Positions 53,121 through 61,703 of a DNA stretch of 64,000 bases are shown piece by piece. Below the pieces are notes generated by a model. That model was not told where the DNA came from. It did not search any database and saw only the letters and a list, made by a program, of their open reading frames with translations. Both the position numbers and the translations under genes were made by a program. How positions within the stretch are numbered: position 1 is the first letter of the stretch; the number at the start of each line of letters is the position of its first letter. Source of the stretch: Butyrivibrio proteoclasticus (GTDB lineage Bacteria > Bacillota > Clostridia > Lachnospirales > Lachnospiraceae); NCBI RefSeq assembly GCF_900115735.1, contig NZ_FOXO01000018.1:20908-84907 (forward strand), read 5' to 3'.

Positions 53121-54210
53121 ATAGGATTTTCTCAATGGTGACGCCCTTGCGCTTGCTAAGGTCGATATAATCATCACCTATTCTTACAGTTGGCTTTGAC
53201 AGACTGTCCTGATTTACAAAAATGATCTCACCAATTTCTCCCGAACTCAGTTTAACAGTGCTTGAAATATATGTATTTACGATATTTTTCAAGAAGGTCA
53301 TGATCATTTCAGAATCGTATTTTGTAAAACCATTTTCCTCAAAGAGCTCAATAGCTGTGAAGGGACAAAGAGGTTCGCGGTAGTATCTTGCACTGGTCAT
53401 GGCATCGTATACATCTGCTATTGATACTAGCTTGGCATAACGATCGATCTGAGGAGCCTTGAGACCTTGTGGATAACCGGTGCCATCACATCTTTCGTGG
53501 TGCATAAGTGCTGCATTTTTAACATGATTACTAACTGGCTGGTCTTTTAGGACATCATATCCAATCTGTGGATGCTTTTTTATCTCTTCATATTCCTTTT
53601 CAGTAAGTTTTCCTGGCTTTTTTATTATGTCTTCAGGAATCATTACCTTTCCTATGTCGTGAAAAAGACCTGCCTGAGTTGCGATGTCGATTTCTGTATC
53701 GTCCATTTTAAGCCATTTGGCGAGAATGTTGGAAATGAGTGCTACGTTGATACAGTGGGTATAGGTAGCGTCATCATACTCTCGCAAATTGTGAAGCATA
53801 TCGAATACTACATTAGTGTTTGGATTTTTCTTAAGCAGCCTGTAAATTGGTGCCATGAGATCTCCAACTTTGAATTCTTTGCTCTTTAGGATAACGTCGT
53901 TAATCGAGTTTTTAAAGGATTCAGAGCATTCTTCAAAACTCTTTTTGAACTCTTGGAATTCAGGTGTGGCCTTGATCCGATCCAAACGGGTATAAGAGCC
54001 ATTGTAGTTCGCATCAGACTCATTTGTGGAAACTGTGACTATTTCGTCTTCAATATAGACTTCATCTATTGAATAAAAAGCCAACTTGGCAAGATCTTTC
54101 CTGGAAATGATATCGCCTTTGCTTAAAAGCACGATTTTTTGTGCATTTACATGAACGTCTTTTGCCAGTATCATACCTGGTTTGAGACTCTTTCGGTCTA
54201 TAGCTTTCAT
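53119..54210 (-). CDS. HD-GYP domain cyclic-di-GMP phosphodiesterase
   Basis: 363 residues. The N-terminal ~110 residues form a small beta domain (LKPGMILAKDVH) usual in front of HD-GYP units. The HD-GYP domain (about 140-320) has HCINVALIS, the metal pair FHDIGK near 183-188, HHERCDGTGYP near 236-246 with the GYP motif, and SIADVYDAMT near 265. Such enzymes open and hydrolyse cyclic-di-GMP. No receiver or sensor domain is fused. GAGGT precedes the ATG. It has its own consensus promoter and a long hairpin-rich leader, suggesting post-transcriptional control. Confidence 0.93.
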   Translation of the reverse strand: MKAIDRKSLKPGMILAKDVHVNAQKIVLLSKGDIISRKDLAKLAFYSIDEVYIEDEIVTVSTNESDANYNGSYTRLDRIKATPEFQEFKKSFEECSESFKNSINDVILKSKEFKVGDLMAPIYRLLKKNPNTNVVFDMLHNLREYDDATYTHCINVALISNILAKWLKMDDTEIDIATQAGLFHDIGKVMIPEDIIKKPGKLTEKEYEEIKKHPQIGYDVLKDQPVSNHVKNAALMHHERCDGTGYPQGLKAPQIDRYAKLVSIADVYDAMTSARYYREPLCPFTAIELFEENGFTKYDSEMIMTFLKNIVNTYISSTVKLSSGEIGEIIFVNQDSLSKPTVRIGDDYIDLSKRKGVTIEKIL

Positions 54211-54261
54211 GATTACCTCATAGACTTCTTATAAATTTATGACATCTTGAACTAAATTCCA

Positions 54262-54398
54262 GAAATCCGCATATACTGCGGATTTCGTGAGAATATGAGT
54301 GAAGAGTCAACCAAGCCTCATCGACGAAGTCGATTTAAATTGGCTTGGTTGATGCATTCTTGAATTGTTGATTCAAGAATGCATAGGTTTTTGTTTTT
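54262..54398 (-). promoter_or_regulatory. Structured 5' leader of the HD-GYP gene: three perfect hairpins
   Basis: Going toward the gene: TGCATTCTTGAAT/ATTCAAGAATGCA (54353-54383, 13 bp); TCAACCAAGCC/GGCTTGGTTGA (54307-54352, 11 bp) with an inner ATCGAC/GTCGAT; and GAAATCCGC/GCGGATTTC (54262-54286, 9 bp). All lie in the predicted transcript from the 54435-54463 promoter. The sequence does not match the GEMM (c-di-GMP) riboswitch consensus that I know. Confidence 0.65.
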
Positions 54399-54434
54399 CC
54401 TCGATAGTTCCTGAGATTGACTTAATACATTCAA

Positions 54435-54463
54435 ATTATAATTTTGCAAAATTAAATTGTCAA
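54435..54463 (-). promoter_or_regulatory. Consensus sigma-A-type promoter of the HD-GYP gene
   Basis: On the minus strand, TTGACA (54463-54458) and TATAAT (54440-54435) are both perfect, with a 17-base spacer. The expected leader is about 220 nt. It is back-to-back with the ribU promoter. Confidence 0.8.
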
Positions 54464-54469
54464 ACACTC

Positions 54470-54498
54470 TTGACATATGGCTATATCCATTATAGTAT
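54470..54498 (+). promoter_or_regulatory. Promoter of the FMN-riboswitch/ribU transcript
   Basis: TTGACA at 54470-54475 is followed by TATAGT (54491-54496, 15-base spacer) or TAGTAT (54493-54498, 17-base spacer), shortly upstream of the riboswitch. Confidence 0.6.
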
Positions 54499-54517
54499 TT
54501 GATTTAGAAAAAATATA

Positions 54518-54642
54518 GTTCTTCGGGGTAGGGTGTAATTCCCAACCGGCGGTATAGTCCGCGACCTACTTATCTTTTGTGATGAGTGGCTGATTTGGTG
54601 AGATTCCAAAACCGACAGTAAAGTCTGGATGAGAGAAGAATG
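54518..54642 (+). ncRNA. FMN riboswitch (RFN element)
   Basis: The conserved RFN segments appear in order: TTCGGGGTAGGGTG, AATTCCCAACCGGCGGT, TAGTCCGCGA, TGGTGAGATTCCA, ACCGACAGTAAAGTCTGGAT and GAGAGAAGA. It binds FMN and controls the downstream riboflavin transporter gene. A terminator hairpin follows at 54663, indicating transcriptional control: high FMN favours termination. Confidence 0.97.
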
Positions 54643-54662
54643 CATGATTTTGGTTTGCGTAC

Positions 54663-54692
54663 CCCAAGTATATTTACTTGGGATTTTTTATT
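54663..54692 (+). terminator. Terminator of the FMN riboswitch expression platform
   Basis: CCCAAGTA and TACTTGGG form an 8-bp stem with a short loop, followed by ATTTTTTATTTT, between the aptamer and the ribU start. Confidence 0.85.
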
Positions 54693-54758
54693 TTCCTGAT
54701 ATTTTTTTAAACACAAAATCGTGTATAGGACTCCTCCCCCGAACAAAAGGAGGAAAAA

Positions 54759-55541
54759 ATGAAACAGGAACAAAGTTTACTTCAGATCATTGCAGGGAAT
54801 TCAGGCAGATTCATAGGCCTCATACTTCTTATAGTATTGGCTTTTGTATTGGCATATCTGGCTGAAACAATCGCAGCCAAAAAAGATCTGAGGGAAGGAA
54901 GAAAATCGGAGGGAATCTTAACACCAAGAAAGATGGCAATTATCGGTGTTTTCTCAGCAATATCTTTTGTGCTGATGCTTATAGAGTTTCCACTTCCAAT
55001 CGCACCAAGCTTTTACAAATTCGACTTCAGCGATATTCCGGCTCTTATAGTTGGATTTGCGGCTGGACCATTTGCAGGAGTTATGGTGGAGTTTATAAAG
55101 GTTACACTTAATGTTCTCATCCAGGGAACAACTTCTGCTTTCGTAGGAGAAATAGCTAACTTTGTTATCGGAGCCTCTTTTGTAATGGTGGCTTCAATCG
55201 TATACAGATTTAAGAGAACCAGGAAAACTGCTCTTATCGGATGCATTCTCGCAACGCTTTGCATCGCTTTTATCGGCGCAGCATTAAATGCATTCTTCAT
55301 GATTCCTGCTTATGCTCTTATGTTTGGTGGTGTAGAGAATATACTGAAAGCTGGAACAGAGATTTACCCATTTGTTGATAATCTCTTTACATTCTGTCTA
55401 TTCTGCGTGGCGCCATTTAACCTTGTTAAAGGAATTGTTCACAGTGCAGTAACATTCCTTATCTACAAGCAGATAAGTCCTATATTAAAGGCAGAACCTA
55501 TGCTTGTTGCCAAGAAGAAAACAGTTGAAGCTGACGCTTGA
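54759..55541 (+). CDS. ribU: Riboflavin ECF transporter substrate-binding protein
   Basis: 260 residues. A first membrane helix and a basic linker (AAKKDLREGRKSEG) precede the ECF-type S-component core from about residue 50, with five to six helices; FYKFDFSDIPALIVGFAAGP near 87-106 is the family's substrate-side segment. It binds riboflavin outside and works with the shared ECF energising module encoded elsewhere. The FMN riboswitch upstream supports the vitamin assignment. AGGAGG lies close before the ATG. The N-terminal extension of about 45 residues is longer than in small S components. Confidence 0.92.
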   Translation: MKQEQSLLQIIAGNSGRFIGLILLIVLAFVLAYLAETIAAKKDLREGRKSEGILTPRKMAIIGVFSAISFVLMLIEFPLPIAPSFYKFDFSDIPALIVGFAAGPFAGVMVEFIKVTLNVLIQGTTSAFVGEIANFVIGASFVMVASIVYRFKRTRKTALIGCILATLCIAFIGAALNAFFMIPAYALMFGGVENILKAGTEIYPFVDNLFTFCLFCVAPFNLVKGIVHSAVTFLIYKQISPILKAEPMLVAKKKTVEADA

Positions 55542-55572
55542 TGGTGTCTGTAGTTTGATATGAATTTTTTTT

Positions 55573-55603
55573 AAGAGTCGCATGTAAAAGTGCGACTCTT
55601 TTT
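55573..55603 (+). terminator. Terminator after ribU
   Basis: AAGAGTCGCA (55573-55582) pairs perfectly with TGCGACTCTT (55591-55600), followed by a T run. Confidence 0.9.
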
Positions 55604-55660
55604 GCACCTTGTCTAATATGCTATACTATAATTTAGAATGTGATATTTGTGAGGCTTTAT

Positions 55661-56098
55661 ATGGATATAGTTACCCGACTTGAAACAAATAGTGCAAAAG
55701 AAACCTTCGAAATTGGAAAAAGAATCGGTGAGAATGCCACACCTGGCATGGTCTATACTTTGATCGGAGACCTGGGTGTTGGCAAGACTGTGCTCACTCA
55801 GGGAGTTGCAGCGGGACTTGGGATAAAAGGACCTGTCAGCAGTCCGACTTTTACTATACTTCAGGTTTATGACGAGGGAAGGATTCCCTTTTACCATTTC
55901 GATGTATACAGGATTGGTGACGTGAGCGAGATGGATGAAATTGGCTATGAGGATTATTTTTATGGCGATGGAGTCTGCTTCGTAGAATGGGCTAACCTGA
56001 TAGAAGAGATTCTTCCTGAGCACTATACAGAGATTGTTATAGAAAAGAATCTTGAAAAAGGTTTTGACTATCGCCTTATTACAATGACAAAGAGATAA
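55661..56098 (+). CDS. tsaE: tRNA threonylcarbamoyladenosine biosynthesis ATPase TsaE
   Basis: About 145 residues from ATG 55661 (GTGAGG upstream; the GTG at 55640 is less likely). GDLGVGKT near residues 36-43 is the Walker A motif; SSPTFTILQVYD and FYHFDVYRI follow as in all TsaE proteins, and FVEWANLIEEILP is near 105. It drives turnover of the TsaB-TsaD complex in t6A37 synthesis. The tsaB-rimI fusion begins 13 bases after its stop and tsaD is in the same run. Confidence 0.95.
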   Translation: MDIVTRLETNSAKETFEIGKRIGENATPGMVYTLIGDLGVGKTVLTQGVAAGLGIKGPVSSPTFTILQVYDEGRIPFYHFDVYRIGDVSEMDEIGYEDYFYGDGVCFVEWANLIEEILPEHYTEIVIEKNLEKGFDYRLITMTKR

Positions 56099-56111
56099 TC
56101 CGGAGATATAA

Positions 56112-57323
56112 ATGAAGATATTAGCAATTGATACATCAGGACTTGTGGGGGCTGTGGCTGTTTCAGACGGCGATATGCTGCTTTCACAATTCCTCATTCA
56201 GTACAAAACTACACACTCAGAGATACTGATGCCTATGCTTGATGACATCTGTAAAAAGATTCATCTTGACCTATCATCTATTGATGCCGTAGCTGTGGCT
56301 AAGGGACCAGGTTCTTTTACCGGGCTGAGGATAGGAAGTGCAACAGCAAAAGGACTTGCACTTGCCCTCGATAAACCCATAATAGCCATCCCGACAGTAG
56401 ATGGTATTGCCTATAATCTATATGGGGTTGAGAAAATTATTTGTCCTATGATGGATGCCAAAAGAAATCAGGTGTACACAGGTATTTATACATTTGTTCC
56501 CAACAGGCAGGAGGGAAAGGTTCGCGAGCAGACCTTTGATATGCAGGTTATCCACGAACAGTTCGCAACCTCTGTGGAAAACATTGCTGAAGAGCTCAAC
56601 AAAATTGGAAAACCTGTGGTTCTTTTGGGAGATGGTGTTCCTGTTTACAGGGATAAGCTTGAAGGACTTTTGACTGTTCCGTATTCCATAGCTCCATTTC
56701 ATCAGAGCAGGCAGAATGCGGCAGCACTTTGCGCTCTGGCCAATGTTTATGCCGTTGAAAACAGGTTTACTACGGCAGATGAGTTTGCTCCTGACTATTT
56801 AAGACTTTCGCAGGCTGAACGAGAGGCTAAAGAAAATGGCGGAACAGCGCCTAAAAAGGACAGTACACCAAAGGCTCCGGGAATCATCAGGGTAAGGGAG
56901 ATGACGCCTGAGGATGTTGACGATGCCTATAAGCTTGAAGAATCCAATTTAGGAAAAGAGGCCTGGACAAAAAAACAGCTTCTTGATGCCATGACACGCG
57001 ATGACACAATTTATCTTGTGGCAGAAAAGGCCGGAAGAATTGTGGGACTATGCGGAGTTCAGAATATATCCGGTGAAGGCGAGATAACAAATGTATCGGT
57101 ATCCGCTGACACCAGAAGAGAAGGCGTTGCCTATAAAATGCTGAGGCAGCTCATTGAAAGAGGTCACGGTCTTGGAATAGAATCCTATACCCTGGAAGTA
57201 AGAGAAGGAAATTCTCCTGCAATCGGTCTTTATGAGAGGCTGGGATTCGTTTCAGAGGGAAAAAGGCCAGGATTTTACGAGAATCCCAAAGAGGATGCCG
57301 TTATTTATTGGAAAAGGAAATAA
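56112..57323 (+). CDS. tsaB: TsaB-RimI fusion: t6A scaffold protein joined to an N-acetyltransferase
   Basis: 403 residues. Residues 1-235 are TsaB (ILAIDTSG start; HSEILMPMLDD; VAKGPGSFTGLRIG near 60-73), the partner of TsaD. After a Pro/Lys-rich linker (about 236-255) comes a GNAT domain like RimI (about 258-403), with ITNVSVSADTRREGVAYKM as the acetyl-CoA loop and YERLGFVSEGKRPGFY near the end. RimI acetylates ribosomal protein S18 or other N termini. The two genes are commonly adjacent; here they form one frame. TsaB is inactive as an enzyme in other bacteria and acts as scaffold. Confidence 0.93.
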   Translation: MKILAIDTSGLVGAVAVSDGDMLLSQFLIQYKTTHSEILMPMLDDICKKIHLDLSSIDAVAVAKGPGSFTGLRIGSATAKGLALALDKPIIAIPTVDGIAYNLYGVEKIICPMMDAKRNQVYTGIYTFVPNRQEGKVREQTFDMQVIHEQFATSVENIAEELNKIGKPVVLLGDGVPVYRDKLEGLLTVPYSIAPFHQSRQNAAALCALANVYAVENRFTTADEFAPDYLRLSQAEREAKENGGTAPKKDSTPKAPGIIRVREMTPEDVDDAYKLEESNLGKEAWTKKQLLDAMTRDDTIYLVAEKAGRIVGLCGVQNISGEGEITNVSVSADTRREGVAYKMLRQLIERGHGLGIESYTLEVREGNSPAIGLYERLGFVSEGKRPGFYENPKEDAVIYWKRK

Positions 57324-57326
57324 TTT

Positions 57327-58247
57327 ATGATAGATGTTTGTTTACTTGGAACCGGCGGAATGATGCCTCTTCCAAACCGTTTCCTCACTTCACTTCTTGT
57401 GAGATACAACGGAAAGTGTGTTTTGATCGATTCTGGTGAAGCTACTCAGATTGCCATGAAAAAGAAAGGAATCAGTGCCAAGCCAATCGATGTTATCTGT
57501 TTTACCCATTATCATGCAGACCATATCAGCGGTTTGCCGGGGCTTCTTTTAACCATGGGTAATGCTGAGCGCACAGAGCCGCTTCTTATGGTGGGCCCAA
57601 AGGGCCTTGGAAAGGTCGTTAATTCACTTCGCGTTATTGCGCCGGAATTACCTTTTAAGATAAACTTTATGGAACTTGACGAAAACGAAAAAGAGTTTAC
57701 ACTTGAAGGATTTCCTGAATTTACTATTAAGGCTTTTAAGGTTAATCACAATATTACATGTTATGGCTACACAATGGAACTTAGACGACAGGGAAAGTTT
57801 AATGTGGAAGCAGCCATGGCAGCAGGTATAGACAGACAGTATTGGAACAAGCTTCAAAAGGGTAATACTATTGAGCTTGAAGATGGAAGGGTATTTACTC
57901 CCGATATGGTGCTTGGAGAGACCAGAAAGGGACTTAAGCTTACATATACAACGGATTCACGCCCTACAGACAGTATAGTGGAGAATGCGAAAGATTCAGA
58001 TCTTTTCATATGCGAGGGGATGTATGGAGAGCCAGATAAGATTGTTAAGGCTAAAGAATACAAGCATATGACGTTTTATGAGGCGGCTAAAATGGCAGCC
58101 AGGGCAGAGGTAAAAGAGATGTGGCTTACGCACTATAGCCCTTCACTTGTGAATCCGGCAGAATATTTACCGGAAACAAAAAAGATTTTCCAAAATGTAG
58201 TGGCAGCAAAAGACGGCAGAAGTGTCACACTTAAGTTTGAAAGCTAA
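57327..58247 (+). CDS. rnz: Ribonuclease Z (MBL-fold tRNA 3' endonuclease)
   Basis: 306 residues. The metallo-beta-lactamase motif FTHYHADHISGLPG near residues 64-77 provides the HxHxDH zinc ligands, and TTDSRPTDSI near 210 with the final THYSPSL near 265 complete the site. The GLPG after the HxHxDH motif is typical of RNase Z. It would trim the 3' trailers of tRNA precursors; the two tRNA-Ser genes at the right edge lack encoded CCA, the substrate type it needs. The start lies three bases after the fusion gene's stop. A different MBL hydrolase is a less likely alternative. Confidence 0.82.
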   Translation: MIDVCLLGTGGMMPLPNRFLTSLLVRYNGKCVLIDSGEATQIAMKKKGISAKPIDVICFTHYHADHISGLPGLLLTMGNAERTEPLLMVGPKGLGKVVNSLRVIAPELPFKINFMELDENEKEFTLEGFPEFTIKAFKVNHNITCYGYTMELRRQGKFNVEAAMAAGIDRQYWNKLQKGNTIELEDGRVFTPDMVLGETRKGLKLTYTTDSRPTDSIVENAKDSDLFICEGMYGEPDKIVKAKEYKHMTFYEAAKMAARAEVKEMWLTHYSPSLVNPAEYLPETKKIFQNVVAAKDGRSVTLKFES

Positions 58248-58273
58248 AAAGAGCTTAAGAAAGCGAGGGGTAT

Positions 58274-58840
58274 ATGGAAAACACAAAATCAGTAGTGATC
58301 AAATCGGTATTACTGGCAGTTTTTGGCGCGCTTGTTGTATTGGGGCTGTTTCTTATTTTTACCAGAAATCATAGCTCGTCCAATGAAGAAAATTATACAC
58401 TGACAGTAGTTGACCAGATTACGACAACTAATCTTGAAAAAGATTATCCTGCAAATCCCAGGAAAGTTGTGGATATGTATGCCAATATCATGAAGGTATT
58501 GTACAAAGAGACATATACTGATGATCAGCAAAAGAGGATGCTGGAAGTTTTGGAGGGGATAATGGATGATGAGCTTCTAGCTAATCAATCCGATTATTAT
58601 CAGTCCATGAAAAACGAAGTAAAGACCAGACGTGATGAGGATTACTCTATCCCTACTTATCAGGTTCAGAGCAGAGAGCCTGAAGTGGTGACAGTTGATG
58701 GCAGAAAAATGTGTAACGTTGACTGCTACTTTAGCCTTAGAAAGGGAACTTCAAGTCAGGGGCTTTATTACGTTTTTATTTTGAGACAGGATGATTCCGG
58801 AAAATGGAAGATTCTTGGGTGGACAGAAAAAGCTAATTAA
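58274..58840 (+). CDS. Membrane-anchored protein of unknown function (DUF6715-like)
   Basis: 188 residues: one membrane segment at about 9-30, then an extracellular domain. LEKDYPANPRKVVDMYANIMK near residues 54-74 (key residues YP, PR, V) and ESDDELLANQ-like DDELLANQSDYY near 103 are the conserved parts of a small Lachnospiraceae family that I recall as DUF6715. No catalytic motif is seen. GAGGGG precedes the ATG. Confidence 0.7.
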   Translation: MENTKSVVIKSVLLAVFGALVVLGLFLIFTRNHSSSNEENYTLTVVDQITTTNLEKDYPANPRKVVDMYANIMKVLYKETYTDDQQKRMLEVLEGIMDDELLANQSDYYQSMKNEVKTRRDEDYSIPTYQVQSREPEVVTVDGRKMCNVDCYFSLRKGTSSQGLYYVFILRQDDSGKWKILGWTEKAN

Positions 58841-58859
58841 GTTTTGGGAGGAATTATTT

Positions 58860-59750
58860 TTGGTTGAATATCATGCAGACGACTATGGACTTTTTCCGGA
58901 GCAGAGTCGTCATATTATAGACTGTTATCACAACGGAGCTCTTAATGGCATCAGCATCATGCCAAATAGCCCTCATCTAAAGGAGTGCATGGATGCAATA
59001 GAGGATATCAGAAAAGATCTCTTTGTGACAGTACATCTTAATTTTGTTGAGGGAAAGCCACTTACAGGTGACAAAGCATCCAGACTTATTAATTCTGATG
59101 GGAATTTCGATATCGGATTTATTAAGCTCCTTGTAATGAGTTATGTTCCGGTACTGCGACTTTTGTATTCTAAACAGGTAAAAAAAGAGGTTGAGGCTCA
59201 GATCGAAGCCTGCAGGCTTTACATGAATGACGGCGTTTTCAGGATCGACGGACATGTGCATTACCACATGATCCCTGTTATTTTTGACGCTGTTATGGAT
59301 GTGATAAAAGAAAAGAATCTTCAGGTTTCATATATAAGATTTCCGAAGGAAGAAATATCAATTTACAAAAAAGCTGCATCTAAACTTACGGGCATCTCTT
59401 TTGTAAATGTTCTTAAGGTGCTCATTTTGAATTTTCTTTCTGCCAGAAATAAAAGAAAATACAGAAACGAGCTGGATAGTTTAAAGACAGAGGACAAGCT
59501 CTTTATGGGAGTTATGATGTCCGGGCATATGTTTTATGAGAATGTGAAAGCCTGCCTTCCTTTTGCAGGAGAGATTCTTGCTGACCGTGGAAAGAACAGC
59601 ATGGAAATTCTTTTTCATCCGGGAGACGTATCAAACTCTAAAGATATAGCTCTTCTTACCAGTAAGGACGATTACAATTTCCTCACAAGTGAGAACAGGT
59701 TTAAGGAAGCAGAGGCTTTGAAGAAATTTGGCGGAAATCTTAAAAGATAA
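58860..59750 (+). CDS. ChbG/HpnK (YdjC) family carbohydrate deacetylase
   Basis: About 296 residues. The family's metal-binding start YHADDYGL lies at residues 4-11, and GHVHYHM-type [16 protein letters not shown] near 137 supplies the second His pair. YdjC enzymes remove N-acetyl groups from chitooligosaccharides or other aminosugar glycans. I chose TTG 58860, with GGGAGG at 58846-58851; the frame opens further upstream at 58791 inside the previous gene. The substrate is not evident here; lying near wall genes it may act on a cell-surface glycan precursor (inference). Confidence 0.85.
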   Translation: MVEYHADDYGLFPEQSRHIIDCYHNGALNGISIMPNSPHLKECMDAIEDIRKDLFVTVHLNFVEGKPLTGDKASRLINSDGNFDIGFIKLLVMSYVPVLRLLYSKQVKKEVEAQIEACRLYMNDGVFRIDGHVHYHMIPVIFDAVMDVIKEKNLQVSYIRFPKEEISIYKKAASKLTGISFVNVLKVLILNFLSARNKRKYRNELDSLKTEDKLFMGVMMSGHMFYENVKACLPFAGEILADRGKNSMEILFHPGDVSNSKDIALLTSKDDYNFLTSENRFKEAEALKKFGGNLKR

Positions 59751-59764
59751 AGGTACAAAAAGAT

Positions 59765-60895
59765 ATGGAAATAAATAAAAATGTCGAGGATGACGGCGTC
59801 ATCTTTATGTCTATAAAAGAAGGTAAAAACAGCGAGACTGCCAAACCGGAAGATGGAGATGTTACAATACTTGCCATTGAGAGTAGTTGTGATGAAACTG
59901 CAGCAGCAGTAGTCAGAAACGGCAGAGAAGTTCTCTCTAACATCATTTCTTCCCAGATTGCACTTCACACAATTTACGGCGGTGTTGTCCCTGAGATCGC
60001 GTCCAGAAAGCATGTTGAAAAAATGAATGGATGCATAAGAGCAGCTCTTTCAGAAGCCAATCTGACTTTGAAAGATATTGATGCTATTGCAGTGACCTAT
60101 GGCCCCGGCCTTGTAGGAGCTCTTTTGGTGGGAGTTTCAGAGGCTAAAGCAATCTCTTTTGCTACGGGAAAGCCACTTATAGGTGTGCATCACATAGAGG
60201 GACATATCAGCGCTAACTTTATTGAGAACAAAGACCTTGAGCCTCCTTTTGTTTGCCTTGTGGTTTCAGGAGGTCACTCACACCTTGTTGTTGTAAAGGA
60301 TTATGGCGAGTACGAGATCATAGGCCAGACCAGGGATGATGCAGCAGGAGAGGCTTTCGACAAAGTGGCCAGGGCTATAGGACTTGGATATCCGGGTGGT
60401 CCCAAGATTGATAAGGCGGCAAAAGAGGGGAATCCTGATGCCTTTACTTTTCCACAGGCCCAGATTCCTGATGCGGAATATGACTTTTCTTTTAGCGGAT
60501 TGAAATCATCTGTACTAAATTACATAAATCAGGCAAAGATGCAGGGCCGGGAACTTAACCAGGCCGATGTTGCGGCTTCATTCCAGAAAGCAGTAGTCGA
60601 AGTTTTGGTTTCTCATGCTATAAAAGCCTGCAGGGAATATGGCTACGATAAGCTTGCTATAGCCGGAGGTGTGGCATCCAATTCTGGACTTCGTGAGCTT
60701 ATGGAAAAAGAATGTTCGAAGGAAAATATAAAGTTCTACAGACCTTCACCTGTTCTTTGTACAGACAATGCAGCAATGATCGGGGCAGCAGCTTTTTATG
60801 AATATAAGAAGGGTGTTCGCTTCGGACTCGATATGAATGCGGTTCCCAATCTTCCGCTGGGTGATCGTGAACGAAGATTCCACGGAAGAAAGTAA
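59765..60895 (+). CDS. tsaD: tRNA N6-adenosine threonylcarbamoyltransferase TsaD
   Basis: 376 residues. The conserved core begins near residue 36: [27 protein letters not shown] near 145 carries the metal-binding His pair, VSGGHSHLV follows near 168, and [12 protein letters not shown] near 300 completes the ATPase-type fold. It transfers threonylcarbamoyl to A37 of tRNAs with TsaB and TsaE. The first ~35 residues are an acidic extension absent from most TsaD proteins, and the ATG at 59765 has only a weak site (AAAGG 12 bases away), so a later start such as ATG 59807 is possible. Confidence 0.95.
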   Translation: MEINKNVEDDGVIFMSIKEGKNSETAKPEDGDVTILAIESSCDETAAAVVRNGREVLSNIISSQIALHTIYGGVVPEIASRKHVEKMNGCIRAALSEANLTLKDIDAIAVTYGPGLVGALLVGVSEAKAISFATGKPLIGVHHIEGHISANFIENKDLEPPFVCLVVSGGHSHLVVVKDYGEYEIIGQTRDDAAGEAFDKVARAIGLGYPGGPKIDKAAKEGNPDAFTFPQAQIPDAEYDFSFSGLKSSVLNYINQAKMQGRELNQADVAASFQKAVVEVLVSHAIKACREYGYDKLAIAGGVASNSGLRELMEKECSKENIKFYRPSPVLCTDNAAMIGAAAFYEYKKGVRFGLDMNAVPNLPLGDRERRFHGRK

Positions 60896-60910
60896 TATAG
60901 CATACTGCTG

Positions 60911-60945
60911 TGCATAGGTTTTTGTTTTTTTGAGGAAAAACCTAT
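60911..60945 (+). promoter_or_regulatory. T/A-rich hairpin between tsaD and ispD
   Basis: ATAGGTTTTT (60914-60923) pairs with AAAAACCTAT (60936-60945). The left arm lies in a 19-nt sequence, TGCATAGGTTTTTGTTTTT, that also occurs at 54380-54398. It could act as a weak terminator or be a dispersed repeat. Confidence 0.5.
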
Positions 60946-60966
60946 ATACAACCATTAGGAGATGAA

Positions 60967-61674
60967 ATGAAGACAGTTGCGGTGGTTCTCGCTGCCGGAA
61001 GCGGCAGCAGGATGAAGAGTGATGTAAAAAAGCAGTACATGGAAATTGGTGGAAAACCGCTTATATACTACTCTTTAAAGGCTTTTGAAGAAAGCCTTAT
61101 AGACGATATAGTTTTGGTGGTTTCCCGTGGAGATATTGACTATGTGAGAAAAGAAATTGTGGAAAAGTACGGTTTTGATAAGGTAAAAGCAATTGTCGAA
61201 GGCGGACTTTACCGTTATCATAGCGTGCGCCTTGGCCTACAGGCAGCAGATAATGATTGCGATTATGCGTTTATCCACGATGGAGCCAGACCTTTTGTGG
61301 ATAACGATATTATTTTGCGCGCTCTTCATGGAGTTAAGGAGTTTGGGGCATGTGTAGTCGGCATGCCTGTTAAGGATACAATCAAGATTGCTGATGATAA
61401 TGGATTTGCACAGACCACTCCTGACAGGGCAAAAACATGGATGATTCAGACACCTCAGGTCTTTTCGTATAAGATGATCCTTGATCTCTACCAGAGACTT
61501 GACAGGGAAGAGGGAGAGCTTATGGCAAAGGGTGTCAACATCACTGATGATGCCATGGTTGTTGAGTATTTTTCAGACAAAAAAGTTAAGCTCATCGAGG
61601 GCTCTTATAACAATATAAAGATTACTACACCTGAGGATATTCCTGCCGCAGAGGCAATTTTAAAGAACAGATGA
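60967..61674 (+). CDS. ispD: 2-C-methyl-D-erythritol 4-phosphate cytidylyltransferase
   Basis: 235 residues. VVLAAGSGSRMKSDVKKQYM at the N terminus is the CTP loop with its Arg and Lys, IHDGARPFVD near residue 103 and the KDTIKIAD segment near 137 match IspD, and DDAMVVEYF and VKLIEGSYNNIKITTPEDI close it. It makes CDP-methylerythritol in the MEP isoprenoid pathway, which feeds undecaprenyl phosphate. It is closer to canonical IspD than the 12362 copy. GGAG precedes the ATG. The GT4 gene follows after 29 bases. Confidence 0.92.
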   Translation: MKTVAVVLAAGSGSRMKSDVKKQYMEIGGKPLIYYSLKAFEESLIDDIVLVVSRGDIDYVRKEIVEKYGFDKVKAIVEGGLYRYHSVRLGLQAADNDCDYAFIHDGARPFVDNDIILRALHGVKEFGACVVGMPVKDTIKIADDNGFAQTTPDRAKTWMIQTPQVFSYKMILDLYQRLDREEGELMAKGVNITDDAMVVEYFSDKKVKLIEGSYNNIKITTPEDIPAAEAILKNR

Positions 61675-61703
61675 GACTAACAGTTATAGTTTGGTGAGGT
61701 TTA

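Noticed and set aside
54262..54398. HD-GYP leader considered as a c-di-GMP (GEMM) riboswitch
   Set aside because: The conserved GEMM core segments that I know are not visible on the minus strand.
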